This document shows positions 8,413 through 17,217 of a stretch of DNA of 64,000 nt, piece after piece (the first letter of the stretch is position 1; every line of letters starts with the position of its first letter). The notes under the pieces are model-generated. The model made no database searches and was not told where the DNA came from. It was given only the letters and a program-made list of their open reading frames with translations. Position numbers and translations under genes: made by a program. Origin of the DNA: Ruminococcus sp. (GTDB taxonomy: Bacteria; Bacillota; Clostridia; Oscillospirales; Ruminococcaceae); contig JAHZHC010000027.1 in the NCBI GenBank assembly GCA_019420505.1, positions 184,584 to 248,583 on the forward strand, given 5' to 3'.

Positions 8413-9279
8413 ATGAAAGAATTTTTTTCAAATATATGGGTGAAACGTTCTGTTTCAGTTTTCTGCATTGTTTATGCAGCGGTAATTGCACTTTTGGCAT
8501 ATGCTACATTTTTATATAATCTTGAATTTGCTGAAGGAATGGAAACACCGTTTTTTATTATATACACATTAGCAAGTGCAATTTTTCTGGCGCTTATGCT
8601 GATTACAAGAAAACAAAGGGTTACTTGCATTATAGGAATGATATTTCCGTTTATTGTTTTTCTGTTAATTTTATTTAATATCGGAAGCTGGGTTTTGATC
8701 ATTCCGCCTTTTATCGTTGCTGTTGTTATGTTTTTTGCGGCGGATAATCATGAAACAACCAAAGTAGTTGCAGGTACGATTTATCTGCTTGTTTATGTAC
8801 TTGGAATTGTACTTTACATTGTGCTTAATATGTTGTTCGGAGGATCTTCTGTTGAAACTGTACTTAATGAGGATCTTGATCCTTCCACAAGCGTATACAG
8901 AATATATCAGGGAAGCTTTGATAAGCTGAAAAATGTAACCTCTGATGAAAACACTATATCTCCGGACGGAAAATATCAGTTCTATCTTGTTGATGTAAGG
9001 GACAGTGACAGAGGAGCAGTTAAAATTTATGTTGTCCCATATGGAGAAGATATTGAGCTTAAGTTCTTTACATTAAAACAAAAAGGTATACGAAAAACTA
9101 TTTCCAATAAGGGAACAAGAGGGGTTATTCCTGATGTTGGCTGGACTGTAAAGACAAATGACAGCGGTGAACAGATTTTATATGTTCAGTATCGTCTGAC
9201 AGATCAGGATAAACTCAGAGAAACTTCTGTAACACGTATGCCGGGAAAACAGTATTTAGAGTTCCTGGGAATCAGTTAA
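8413..9279 (+). CDS. Hypothetical membrane protein with C-terminal extracytoplasmic domain
   Basis: 288 residues. About five hydrophobic helices occupy residues 10-140 (starting with VKRSVSVFCIVYAAVIALL). After ~150 a soluble domain follows (SVYRIYQGSFDKLKNVTSDE... SPDGKYQFYLVDVRD... LYVQYRLTDQDK), beta-rich by appearance. The ATG has a strong site, GGAGGAG. It is a single-gene unit ended by a terminator. I do not recognise the family and infer only a membrane location. Confidence 0.75.
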   Translation: MKEFFSNIWVKRSVSVFCIVYAAVIALLAYATFLYNLEFAEGMETPFFIIYTLASAIFLALMLITRKQRVTCIIGMIFPFIVFLLILFNIGSWVLIIPPFIVAVVMFFAADNHETTKVVAGTIYLLVYVLGIVLYIVLNMLFGGSSVETVLNEDLDPSTSVYRIYQGSFDKLKNVTSDENTISPDGKYQFYLVDVRDSDRGAVKIYVVPYGEDIELKFFTLKQKGIRKTISNKGTRGVIPDVGWTVKTNDSGEQILYVQYRLTDQDKLRETSVTRMPGKQYLEFLGIS

Positions 9280-9288
9280 AAACAAAAA

Positions 9289-9333
9289 ATGACCGTCTTT
9301 GGCGTAAAAAACGCAGGACGGTTTTCTTTTTGC
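9289..9333 (+). terminator. Terminator after the 8413-9279 gene
   Basis: Hairpin ACCGTC...GCGT aaaa ACGC..GACGGT with a small internal mismatch, followed by TTTTCTTTTT. Confidence 0.75.
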
Positions 9334-9340
9334 TATTTTT

Positions 9341-9370
9341 TTGAATAATACTTGTTTTATGAGGTATAAT
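9341..9370 (+). promoter_or_regulatory. Promoter of the small lipoprotein gene
   Basis: TTGAAT (9341-9346) and TATAAT (9365-9370), spacer 18, about 50 bases before the ATG at 9422. It excludes the longer in-frame start at 9341. Confidence 0.65.
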
Positions 9371-9421
9371 ATTCACAGTCAAACGATTTTGGCAAAATTA
9401 TTTTTGAAAGGAATAATATTT

Positions 9422-9745
9422 ATGAAAAAATTATTTGCATGCGTGTTGAGTATTGCTGCTTGCTCTTGTGTTATGGCGTCCTGTTCAAATAATAGAGACG
9501 ATAACAATGACAAAACATCATCTGTCGCAACTACAACAACTACTCCTGTAACTTCAGATGCAATTGAATCTTCAATGGCGGGGTCAAGCTTGCTTGACAG
9601 CTCAAGCATCATTGATTCTTCGAGCATAAATGATAACAGCAGCATTATCGACAGTGATAATGATAATCTGGGTGATGATATCAGACAGGGAATTGATAAC
9701 GGTATGGATACCGCTGAGGATATTGTTGACGATATTATCAGATAA
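9422..9745 (+). CDS. Small Ser/Asp-rich lipoprotein
   Basis: 107 residues. A type II signal peptide (KKLFACVLSIAACSCV) ends in the lipobox MASC, so the mature protein should be anchored to the outer face of the membrane. The body is low complexity: a Thr/Ser region, then SSxxDSSS repeats, then an acidic amphipathic tail (DIRQGIDNGMDTAEDIVDD). RBS GAAAGGA precedes the ATG. No known domain is visible. Confidence 0.75.
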   Translation: MKKLFACVLSIAACSCVMASCSNNRDDNNDKTSSVATTTTTPVTSDAIESSMAGSSLLDSSSIIDSSSINDNSSIIDSDNDNLGDDIRQGIDNGMDTAEDIVDDIIR

Positions 9746-9787
9746 GCACTTGATATTACTTTAGAGTTTTGAATAAGATTAGTCTTG

Positions 9788-9848
9788 AATGACCAATTGT
9801 CAGATACGTATGCTTATTAAGCATAATGACTATTGGTCATTATTTTTT
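9788..9848 (+). terminator. Long hairpin with palindromic arms, terminator and/or operator
   Basis: Outer arms AATGACCAATTGTCA (9788-9802) and the complement at 9827-9841 pair at 14 of 15 positions. An inner perfect palindrome TGCTTATTAAGCA lies at 9811-9823, and ATTTTTT follows. This can end the lipoprotein transcript. Each outer arm is itself a TGAC-N5-GTCA palindrome, the same motif found at the next promoter. Confidence 0.6.
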
Positions 9849-9857
9849 AAGCTGCTG

Positions 9858-9907
9858 TTGACATCTGAAAAAAATTGTGCTATAATGCAAATAATGACCA
9901 TTAGTCA
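9858..9907 (+). promoter_or_regulatory. Promoter P1 of the ATP synthase operon with palindromic operator
   Basis: TTGACA (9858-9863) and TATAAT (9881-9886), spacer 17. The predicted start site falls on TGACCATTAGTCA (9895-9907), a palindrome matching TGACCAATTGTCA (9790-9802) and TGACTATTGGTCA (9827-9839). A bound repressor there would block initiation. Confidence 0.75.
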
Positions 9908-9923
9908 TTTTGCAAAAAATGTG

Positions 9924-9952
9924 TTGACTAATTGGAGAAATTCGGTTATAAT
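9924..9952 (+). promoter_or_regulatory. Promoter P2 of the ATP synthase operon
   Basis: TTGACT (9924-9929) and TATAAT (9947-9952), spacer 17. The -35 box is part of TGACTAATTGG, a half-match to the palindromic sites upstream. It lies 70 bases before the first gene. Confidence 0.75.
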
Positions 9953-10021
9953 AAAAGTAGTAGTTATTTTGTGTTCTTAAAATATTTATATGATGAACGC
10001 CCCTGCGGAGGGTGGTTGTTA

Positions 10022-10465
10022 ATGAAAATCAGTGTTACTCACAAAAAATGCAGCAGACAAATCCGGAGTTCTTATCTGAAACCTGTCCTGAAAAAACTTC
10101 TTTTGATTATGGCGGGTTTGAATTTATTGTTTTATTGCCTGAGCCTCTGTTGGGGATTTGATTTAAAGACAATGCTTGGGTTTGTTATCGGTTTTATTTA
10201 TGTGAGCATTTGTTATATTTATGTTGCACATACGGTTGAAAACGCAGTGAATATGACAGAAAAACGGGCAAAGAGAACTATGATCGTTTGCTATGCTGTC
10301 AGATATACAGGGCTGTTTTTAATTTGTTTTTTTGCAATGGAATTTAAATTTTTTAATATTATAGGTATTATTATACCTCAGTTTTATCCTCGTATGGCAT
10401 TTGGTTTGATGGCGTTCGGGGAACGGAAATCATTGGGAAAGGATCAAACGTTATGGAAGGAATAG
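10022..10465 (+). CDS. atpI: ATP synthase subunit I-like membrane protein (AtpI)
   Basis: 147 residues with four hydrophobic helices (LLLIMAGLNLLFYCLSL, MLGFVIGFIYVSICYIYVAH, CYAVRYTGLFLICFFAM, FFNIIGIIIPQFYPRMAF). Position and topology fit the accessory subunit I that assists c-ring assembly, although sequence conservation in this family is low. The ATG at 10022 has GGAGGG 10 bases upstream; a longer frame from 9932 would start inside promoter P2. It overlaps atpB by 13 bases. Confidence 0.65.
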   Translation: MKISVTHKKCSRQIRSSYLKPVLKKLLLIMAGLNLLFYCLSLCWGFDLKTMLGFVIGFIYVSICYIYVAHTVENAVNMTEKRAKRTMIVCYAVRYTGLFLICFFAMEFKFFNIIGIIIPQFYPRMAFGLMAFGERKSLGKDQTLWKE

Positions 10466-11190
10466 GACAAGGACCAAAAGTTGTTTTTACCATTCCTGTT
10501 TTCGGCGGTCTGGATATAACCGAAACGGTTGTAATAGGCTGGGCAATTATAATTGCTGTGTGGCTGCTATGTCTGTTTTTAACAAAGAATCTGAAACGGG
10601 TGCCGGAAAAGAAAAGACAGGTTATTGCTGAAATCTTTGTGAGTTTCGTAAATAATACTGTTGAAACCACTATGGGAAAACAGTGGAAGAAGTTTGCACC
10701 TTATATCGGAACGCTTTTGGTGTATGCCGTAATCGGTGCTCTTGTAAGTCTTCTCGGACTGAGATCTATGACTGCGGACTTTAATGTTACCTTGACATGG
10801 GCTTTGATGACATTTGTGCTCATTACGTTTTATAAGATCAAAACCAATGGTTTCGGCGGTTATCTCAAAAGCTTTGGTCAGCCTATTCCGCTTATGCTTC
10901 CGCTTAATCTTCTTAGTGAAGTGGCAACTCCGCTTTCTATGGCGTTCCGTATGTTCGGTAACGTTGCCGGAGGTGCAGTTATCACCGGGTTGATATACGG
11001 GGGACTGAGCTTTGTATCTCAGGCACTGCATGTTTCATTTAATCTTGGGGCATTTACAATAGATTTGGCACAGATCTTTACTCCGGCTGTTTTGTCAATG
11101 TATTTTGATTTGTTTTCCGGATGTATTCAGGCTTATATTTTTGCAATGCTGACAATGGTTTATGTAAGCAGTGCGGCCGAAACAGAATAA
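10453..11190 (+). CDS. atpB: F-type ATP synthase subunit a
   Basis: 245 residues, membrane stator part of F0 that provides the ion half-channels. Helices start at TVVIGWAIIIAVWLLCLFL; the essential arginine is R166 in MAFRMFGNVAGG, and the last helices contain FSGCIQAYIFAMLTMVYVS. The start overlaps the end of atpI. Confidence 0.95.
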   Translation: MEGIGQGPKVVFTIPVFGGLDITETVVIGWAIIIAVWLLCLFLTKNLKRVPEKKRQVIAEIFVSFVNNTVETTMGKQWKKFAPYIGTLLVYAVIGALVSLLGLRSMTADFNVTLTWALMTFVLITFYKIKTNGFGGYLKSFGQPIPLMLPLNLLSEVATPLSMAFRMFGNVAGGAVITGLIYGGLSFVSQALHVSFNLGAFTIDLAQIFTPAVLSMYFDLFSGCIQAYIFAMLTMVYVSSAAETE

Positions 11191-11262
11191 AGTTAAACAG
11201 TGCTTAGGCACATAAATATATTAGTAAATCAATCAGTAAATAATTAAAATGGAGGATTTCTT

Positions 11263-11517
11263 ATGGAAAAAGCAATTGTTTTAGGATGCTCAGCTATTGG
11301 CGCAGGACTGGCAATGATCGCAGGTATCGGACCCGGTATCGGTGAAGGATATGCCGTTGGTAAAACTATTGAGTCTATTGCAAGACAGCCTGAGGCTAAA
11401 GGCGACTGTACAAGAACAATGTTTATCGGTGTTGCTATGGCCGAATCAACCGGTATCTATGCTTTTGTTGTAGCTTTGATTTTGCTGTTTGCAAATCCGT
11501 TTATCGGAAAACTTTGA
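11263..11517 (+). CDS. atpE: F-type ATP synthase subunit c, two-carboxylate (Na+-type) motif
   Basis: 84 residues forming the helical hairpin of the rotor ring. The polar loop is ARQPEAKGD. Helix 1 carries GIGPGIGEG with E28, and helix 2 carries AESTGIY with E61, S62, T63 and Y66. ES/T plus Tyr is the Na+-binding signature, and E28 at the position of Gln in Ilyobacter gives the two-carboxylate form described for Fusobacterium nucleatum. Na+ coupling is therefore inferred. RBS GGAGG precedes the ATG. Confidence 0.97.
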   Translation: MEKAIVLGCSAIGAGLAMIAGIGPGIGEGYAVGKTIESIARQPEAKGDCTRTMFIGVAMAESTGIYAFVVALILLFANPFIGKL

Positions 11518-11564
11518 TATTAATGCTTGCAAATCCTTTTTAAAAGGACGGGAGGAAAAGATAA

Positions 11565-12074
11565 ATGGTATATGCAAAGGTGACAGACTTTTTGTCCATC
11601 GACCCCACCACAATTATACTTGTGCTGGCAAATACCCTTATACTGTTTCTGGTTCTTAAGCATTTTCTTTTTGATAAGATAAACAGCGTTATCGACAGCC
11701 GAAAAACAGAGGTTGAAGAAACCTTTAAACGTGCAGATGAAGCCGAAGAAAATGCTAAAAAGCTTGAATATGAATATAATCAAAAGCTGAATGCAGCAAA
11801 AGAAGAATCAGCCGAAATTGTCAGAAACGCTACTAAAAAAGCTCAGTCAAGGTCAGATGAAATTATTGCCGAGGCTAAGAATGAGGCGAGAGGCATTGTA
11901 GAAAATGCAGGAGCCGAAATAGAGCGTGAAAAGAAAATTGCAGTTAATCAGATTAAGGATGAAATTGCCGGAATCGCTTTCAGTGCGGCTGAAGCGGTTA
12001 TTGAAAAAGAGCTTGATACTAAGGACAATGAAAAGCTTATTGAAAGCTTCATCGACAGTGTAGGTGAGTTGTAA
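11565..12074 (+). CDS. atpF: F-type ATP synthase subunit b
   Basis: 169 residues: one N-terminal transmembrane helix (TTIILVLANTLILFLVLKHF) followed by a long charged coiled coil (Lys/Glu/Ala-rich from ~45 to 140), the peripheral stalk of F0. RBS GGGAGG precedes the ATG. Its stop codon shares a base with the atpH start. Confidence 0.95.
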   Translation: MVYAKVTDFLSIDPTTIILVLANTLILFLVLKHFLFDKINSVIDSRKTEVEETFKRADEAEENAKKLEYEYNQKLNAAKEESAEIVRNATKKAQSRSDEIIAEAKNEARGIVENAGAEIEREKKIAVNQIKDEIAGIAFSAAEAVIEKELDTKDNEKLIESFIDSVGEL

Positions 12075-12616
12075 TGGCAGAAACTTTGGAAAGAGTATAC
12101 GCATCTGCGCTTTTTGAGCTTTGTATTGAAAATGATTCACTGACAGAAATATTTGATGAAATGACACAGGTAAAAGATATTTTTATTAAAAACGAAGATT
12201 ATCTTAAGCTTTTGTCTTCACCGCTTATATCTGATGGAGATAAGCATGAGGTTTTAAATAAAGCTTTCGGAGGAAAGCTTGACGATGTTTTTTTTGACTT
12301 TTTATGTGTGCTTTGTGATAAGGGAAGAATAACCTTTTTCCCGGGCATTTTCAGTGAATTCAAAGAAATGTATAATAAACATATGAATATACTTGAGGTT
12401 ACGGTCGTAACTTCACAGTCTATGAGCGAAAGAATTAAACAAAAGCTGATCGATAAGCTCAGCAGTACGTCCGGAAAGAAAATTTTTCTTGACGAGCGTG
12501 TGGATAAATCATTGCTTGGCGGTATTATTTTGAGATATGAGAATACTGAAATAGATTCAAGTGTTAAAGGTAAGTTGGATAAACTTAAAAAACAGATTGA
12601 TTCCACAATTGCATAG
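12074..12616 (+). CDS. atpH: F-type ATP synthase subunit delta
   Basis: 180 residues. The N-terminal helical bundle begins ETLERVYASALFELCIEND and the C-terminal domain ends LDERVDKSLLGGIILRYENTEID, the OSCP/delta signature. Connects the b stalk to the alpha3beta3 head. Overlaps atpF by one base. Confidence 0.93.
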   Translation: MAETLERVYASALFELCIENDSLTEIFDEMTQVKDIFIKNEDYLKLLSSPLISDGDKHEVLNKAFGGKLDDVFFDFLCVLCDKGRITFFPGIFSEFKEMYNKHMNILEVTVVTSQSMSERIKQKLIDKLSSTSGKKIFLDERVDKSLLGGIILRYENTEIDSSVKGKLDKLKKQIDSTIA

Positions 12617-12651
12617 ACGGTCAAAATTTATGAAAGGCATGGTCTTTAGTT

Positions 12652-14166
12652 ATGAAATTACGTCCTGATGAAATAACAGGTATTATAAAACAACAGATTA
12701 AAGATTATCGTTCAAAGCTGGAGCTTGCCGATGTCGGTACAGTTGTAACGGTTGGAGATGGAATTTCCCGTGTCCATGGACTTGACAGCTGTATGTCAGG
12801 CGAGTTGCTTGAATTTGAAAACGGTACTTTAGGCATGGCACTCAATCTTGAACAGGATTTTGTCGGTGCTGTTCTTCTCGGAAGCGATGAGGGAATTAAA
12901 GAGGGAGGACAGGTTAAGCGTACAGAGAAAATTGTTTCTGTTCCGGTGGGCAACGAGCTTATGGGGCGAGTTGTCAATGCTCTTGGTATGCCAATAGACG
13001 GAAAGGGAGCTGTACTTGCAAAAGAAAGCCGTCCGATTGAGAGTCCTGCATTCGGAATTATTACAAGACAATCCGTTAACAGACCTTTGCAGACCGGTAT
13101 AAAAGCTATTGACTCGATGATACCGATCGGAAGAGGTCAGCGTGAGTTGATTATCGGCGACAGACAGACAGGTAAAACAGCTATTGCTCTTGATACTATT
13201 ATAAATCAAAAGGGTAAAGATGTTATTTGTATCTATTGTGCAATCGGTCAGAAGAGATCAACCGTTGCTAATGTTGTTGATATTCTTTCTAAGGCCGGAG
13301 CAATGGATTATTCCATTATCGTTTCGGCAACTGCGTCAGAAATGGCTCCGCTTCAGTATATTGCACCTTATTCGGCTGTTGCTATGGCAGAATATTTTAT
13401 GCTTCAGGGAAAAGATGTTTTGTGCGTATATGATGATCTTTCAAAGCATGCGGTAGCTTATCGTACTATGTCGCTGCTTTTGAAAAGACCTACAGGACGT
13501 GAGGCTTATCCGGGAGATGTTTTTTATCTTCATTCAAGACTTTTGGAGAGAGCCTGCAACCTTAATAAAGATTACGGCGGTGGTTCTATTACAGCATTAC
13601 CGATAATTGAAACACAGGCGGGAGATGTTTCTGCATATATCCCGACAAATGTAATTTCAATTACTGACGGGCAGATATTCCTTGAGTCTGAATTGTTCTT
13701 CTCCGGTGTCCGACCGGCAGTTAACCCCGGAATTTCAGTATCCCGAGTTGGCGGAGCTGCTCAGATCAAGGCAATGAAAAAGGTTTCAGGTTCTTTGAAG
13801 CTGTTATATTCTCAGTATAGGGAATTGCAATCTTTCTCACAGTTCGGTTCTGACCTTGATAAGGATACAAAGGAAAGACTTGCACAGGGTGAAAGAATTG
13901 TGGAGGTGCTTAAACAAGGCAGAAATTCTCCGCTTTCTGTTGAACATCAGGTTATTATTATTTATGCAGTAGTAAATAATTATCTTAAAAAGATTGCAGT
14001 TGAAGATATATCAGAATTTGAAAAGGATTTGTTTGACTATATTGATTCTGCACATCCTGATATTACACAGTCAATTCGTGATACAAAGGATTTGACTAAA
14101 GAAAATGAGGAAAATCTTAAGACTGCCCTTGAATTATATGTTGAAAAATTCCTGCAGTCTAAATAA
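12652..14166 (+). CDS. atpA: F-type ATP synthase subunit alpha
   Basis: 504 residues. The non-catalytic nucleotide-binding subunit of F1 has the P-loop GDRQTGKT at 169-176, the alpha/beta signature PAVNPGISVSRVGG, and the C-terminal helical domain. The ribosome site is weak (AAAGG about 15 bases upstream), which is the only unusual point; full length matches the family. Confidence 0.97.
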   Translation: MKLRPDEITGIIKQQIKDYRSKLELADVGTVVTVGDGISRVHGLDSCMSGELLEFENGTLGMALNLEQDFVGAVLLGSDEGIKEGGQVKRTEKIVSVPVGNELMGRVVNALGMPIDGKGAVLAKESRPIESPAFGIITRQSVNRPLQTGIKAIDSMIPIGRGQRELIIGDRQTGKTAIALDTIINQKGKDVICIYCAIGQKRSTVANVVDILSKAGAMDYSIIVSATASEMAPLQYIAPYSAVAMAEYFMLQGKDVLCVYDDLSKHAVAYRTMSLLLKRPTGREAYPGDVFYLHSRLLERACNLNKDYGGGSITALPIIETQAGDVSAYIPTNVISITDGQIFLESELFFSGVRPAVNPGISVSRVGGAAQIKAMKKVSGSLKLLYSQYRELQSFSQFGSDLDKDTKERLAQGERIVEVLKQGRNSPLSVEHQVIIIYAVVNNYLKKIAVEDISEFEKDLFDYIDSAHPDITQSIRDTKDLTKENEENLKTALELYVEKFLQSK

Positions 14167-14213
14167 ATATATAGATTATGATAAGTGTTTTGTTCGGAAA
14201 GGAATGAGTTTTT

Positions 14214-15086
14214 ATGGCTTCCGCTAATATGAAGGACGTAAAGCGCCGTATAAAAAGTGTGGAAAGCACCATGCAGATCACAAAGGCTATGGAACTTGTG
14301 GCATCTTCAAAAATGCGAAAAGCCAAGGAACGTGCCGAAGCGGCTCAGCCTTTTTTCAAAGCGCTTTATGACGCCATGAGCGATATATCCGGAGATAGTG
14401 CATTTAAATCAGCTTTTACACAAACATCTGAATCACATTTGTCTTATTTATTGTTGGTTATTGCCGGTGACAGAGGACTTGCAGGAGGATTTAATTCAAA
14501 TGTGCTGAAACTTGCAGTATCACGTGCTGATGAGCTTATAAAACAAGGTATCGATGTAAAAATTATGCCAATCGGCAGAAAATCTGTAGAGTTTTTTGAG
14601 AAACGCCCTTATGATATTACGGAAAAGTATCAGAATATTGCCGAGGGAATTGATACCTATGAGGCATCGGATATTGCAGATACAGTAATCGAAGGCTTTA
14701 ATAACGGTGATTATAACAGAGTTGAACTTATCTATACAACGTTTGTGTCAGCGCTTACTCAAACGCCCATGGATGTACAGATACTCCCTGTGGAACATCT
14801 TAATAACGGAACTGAAAATACAGCAAGAGCGCTGACGGTCTATGATCCATCTCCTGAAGCTGTGTTTGACGGTATGATACCGCAGTATATGAGCGGTCTT
14901 ATATATTCAGCAATTGTTGACTCGTATGCTTCAGAACAGGCTGCAAGACGTACGGCAATGGAATCGGCAAGCGATAATGCCGGTGAGATGATCGACCAGC
15001 TATCACTGCTGTATAACCGTGCAAGACAAGCGGTTATTACACAGGAGCTTACAGAAATCAGTTCAGCATCTTTAAGAGATGAATAA
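14214..15086 (+). CDS. atpG: F-type ATP synthase subunit gamma
   Basis: 290 residues; the central rotor shaft. Begins with the conserved MKDVKRRIKSVESTMQITKAMELVASSKMRKA-type helix (bases from 14223), has GDRGLAGGFNSNV, and ends with the antiparallel helix RARQAVITQELTEI. RBS GGAAAGGA precedes the ATG. Confidence 0.96.
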   Translation: MASANMKDVKRRIKSVESTMQITKAMELVASSKMRKAKERAEAAQPFFKALYDAMSDISGDSAFKSAFTQTSESHLSYLLLVIAGDRGLAGGFNSNVLKLAVSRADELIKQGIDVKIMPIGRKSVEFFEKRPYDITEKYQNIAEGIDTYEASDIADTVIEGFNNGDYNRVELIYTTFVSALTQTPMDVQILPVEHLNNGTENTARALTVYDPSPEAVFDGMIPQYMSGLIYSAIVDSYASEQAARRTAMESASDNAGEMIDQLSLLYNRARQAVITQELTEISSASLRDE

Positions 15087-15258
15087 AATTAAAACGTTGT
15101 CTACAGACGTTATTGTTTAGGCGGATATACGTTAAAAATTACGTCTTTATGCATATATAAATTCATAGTTCTTCGTGTCGGATATTGACAGGAAAGGGTT
15201 AGACTTCATTTATTAAGTGACGGGAAATGCCCTTATTGAAAAGGATTTGGTGATTATT

Positions 15259-16662
15259 ATGGTGGAAAAAGTGAATAAAGGAAAAGTCGTGCAGATCGTC
15301 GGCGCTGTTGTTGACGTGCGTTTTTCAAAAGAAAATCTGCCGGAGCTTCTTAATGCACTTGAAATTGAGTTGAACGGTAATAAACTGGTGCTTGAAGTTG
15401 CTCAGCATATCGGTGATGATGTTGTAAGATGTATTGCTATGAGTTCAACTGACGGACTTGTTAGAGGTACGGAGGTTGTGGATACGGGAAGTGCAATTTC
15501 TGTTCCTGTCGGCAGAGAAACTTTGTCAAGAATGTTCAATCTGTTGGGCGATCCGGTTGATAACAAGCCTGCTCCTGAAACAAAGGAACGCTGGGAGATT
15601 CATCGTGAACCTCCGACATATGAGGAACAGAAGGCTTCTAACGAGGTGCTTGAAACGGGAATTAAAGTAGTAGATTTGATTGCACCTTATCTTAAGGGCG
15701 GAAAGATTGGCCTTTTCGGAGGCGCCGGTGTTGGTAAAACCGTTCTTATTATGGAACTTATTAATAATATTGCTAAACAGCATGGCGGTATTTCTGTTTT
15801 CACGGGAGTTGGAGAGAGAACCCGTGAAGGCAACGATTTATATAATGAAATGATTGAATCAGGAGTTATTGACAAAACCGTTCTGGTCTATGGTCAGATG
15901 AATGAGCCGCCGGGAGCAAGAATGAGAGTCGGACTTTCAGGTCTGACGATGGCGGAGTATTTCCGTGACGTTGAAGGACAGGATGTGCTTCTGTTTATAG
16001 ATAATATTTTCAGATTTACACAGGCAGGATCTGAGGTTTCGGCTTTGCTGGGACGTATGCCTTCTGCCGTTGGATATCAGCCTACATTGGCTACTGAAAT
16101 GGGTGCGCTTCAGGAGAGAATTACTTCTACCACCAAGGGTTCAATTACTTCAGTACAGGCAGTATATGTGCCAGCTGATGACTTAACTGACCCGGCTCCT
16201 GCAACAACATTTGCTCATCTTGACGCTACAACAGTTCTTTCAAGAAATATAGCTTCTTTGGGTATTTATCCGGCTGTTGACCCGCTTGAGTCAAACTCAA
16301 GAATTCTTTCACCTGAAGTTGTAGGAAACGAACATTATCAGGTGGCAAGAGATGTTCAGTCAATTCTGCAAAGATATAAGGAGCTTCAGGATATTATCGC
16401 CATTATGGGTATGGATGAGCTTTCGGAAGAGGATAAGCTTATAGTAAACAGGGCGAGAAAAATTCAGAGATTTTTGTCCCAGCCATTCTCTGTAGCTGAG
16501 CAGTTTACAGGTATGAAGGGTAAATATGTACCTATTAAAGAGACGATCAGAGGATTTAAAGAAATTATCGAAGGCAAGCATGATGATTTGCCTGAATCTG
16601 CATTCCTATTTGTGGGTACTATAGACGAAGCTGTGGAAAAAGCAAAGAAATCAGAGGAATAA
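15259..16662 (+). CDS. atpD: F-type ATP synthase subunit beta (catalytic)
   Basis: 467 residues. Catalytic F1 subunit with P-loop GGAGVGKT (154-161), GERTREGNDL, the DELSEED-type segment MDELSEEDK, and ALLGRMPSAVGYQP. An upstream in-frame GTG at 15217 would add 14 residues; the ATG at 15259 gives the standard N-terminus (VEKVNKGKVVQIVG), with AAGGA 13 bases upstream. The 172-base gap after atpG is the largest in the operon. Confidence 0.97.
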   Translation: MVEKVNKGKVVQIVGAVVDVRFSKENLPELLNALEIELNGNKLVLEVAQHIGDDVVRCIAMSSTDGLVRGTEVVDTGSAISVPVGRETLSRMFNLLGDPVDNKPAPETKERWEIHREPPTYEEQKASNEVLETGIKVVDLIAPYLKGGKIGLFGGAGVGKTVLIMELINNIAKQHGGISVFTGVGERTREGNDLYNEMIESGVIDKTVLVYGQMNEPPGARMRVGLSGLTMAEYFRDVEGQDVLLFIDNIFRFTQAGSEVSALLGRMPSAVGYQPTLATEMGALQERITSTTKGSITSVQAVYVPADDLTDPAPATTFAHLDATTVLSRNIASLGIYPAVDPLESNSRILSPEVVGNEHYQVARDVQSILQRYKELQDIIAIMGMDELSEEDKLIVNRARKIQRFLSQPFSVAEQFTGMKGKYVPIKETIRGFKEIIEGKHDDLPESAFLFVGTIDEAVEKAKKSEE

Positions 16663-16713
16663 TTTGATTCTTTGATTGGTGAAATCACAAATCAATTTAT
16701 TGGAGATTGAATT

Positions 16714-17121
16714 ATGACAACTTTCAAACTAAGAATTGTAACACCCGAAAAGATTTTTTTTGAGGATGATATTTTACAATTGATTTCAAGAACTGCTGAA
16801 GGAAATATTGGTGTAATGGCGGGTCATGTGCCTTATGCCGCTAATATTGTACCGTCAACTTTAAAAATAAAAGAAGCTAACGGTGAAGATTTTCGTATAG
16901 CAGCGGTGGCAGATGGTTTTATTAAAGTTTCGAGTGATGAAACAATTGTCGTTACATCGGCTGTTGAGTGGGCAGAGGATATTGATGTTGTCAGGGCACA
17001 GCATGCAAAAGAGTCTGCTGAACGAAAAATAAAGGAAAACATAAGTAAAAAAGAGTTTGAAAGAGCAGAGCAGAAACTTAAACGTGCATTAAACCGTCTT
17101 ACTGTTTCAGGGAAATTATAA
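16714..17121 (+). CDS. atpC: F-type ATP synthase subunit epsilon
   Basis: 135 residues: N-terminal beta sandwich (FKLRIVTPEKIFFEDDI, GNIGVMAGHVPYAA) and a C-terminal helical pair with ERAEQKLKRALNRL. It regulates and links the rotor to F0. Last gene of the operon, followed by a terminator. Confidence 0.95.
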   Translation: MTTFKLRIVTPEKIFFEDDILQLISRTAEGNIGVMAGHVPYAANIVPSTLKIKEANGEDFRIAAVADGFIKVSSDETIVVTSAVEWAEDIDVVRAQHAKESAERKIKENISKKEFERAEQKLKRALNRLTVSGKL

Positions 17122-17152
17122 CTTGCGGCAGAAAATCAAATAACAAATAAAT

Positions 17153-17180
17153 AAACCCGCCTTGTGGCGGGTTTTTCTTT
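17153..17180. terminator. Terminator of the ATP synthase operon
   Basis: AAACCCGCC ttgt GGCGGGTTT followed by TTCTTT, between convergent atpC and the Na+/Pi symporter gene; can act for both. Confidence 0.9.
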
Positions 17181-17217
17181 GACTTAAATATTAAATTAAA
17201 AACATTATTATATAAAC

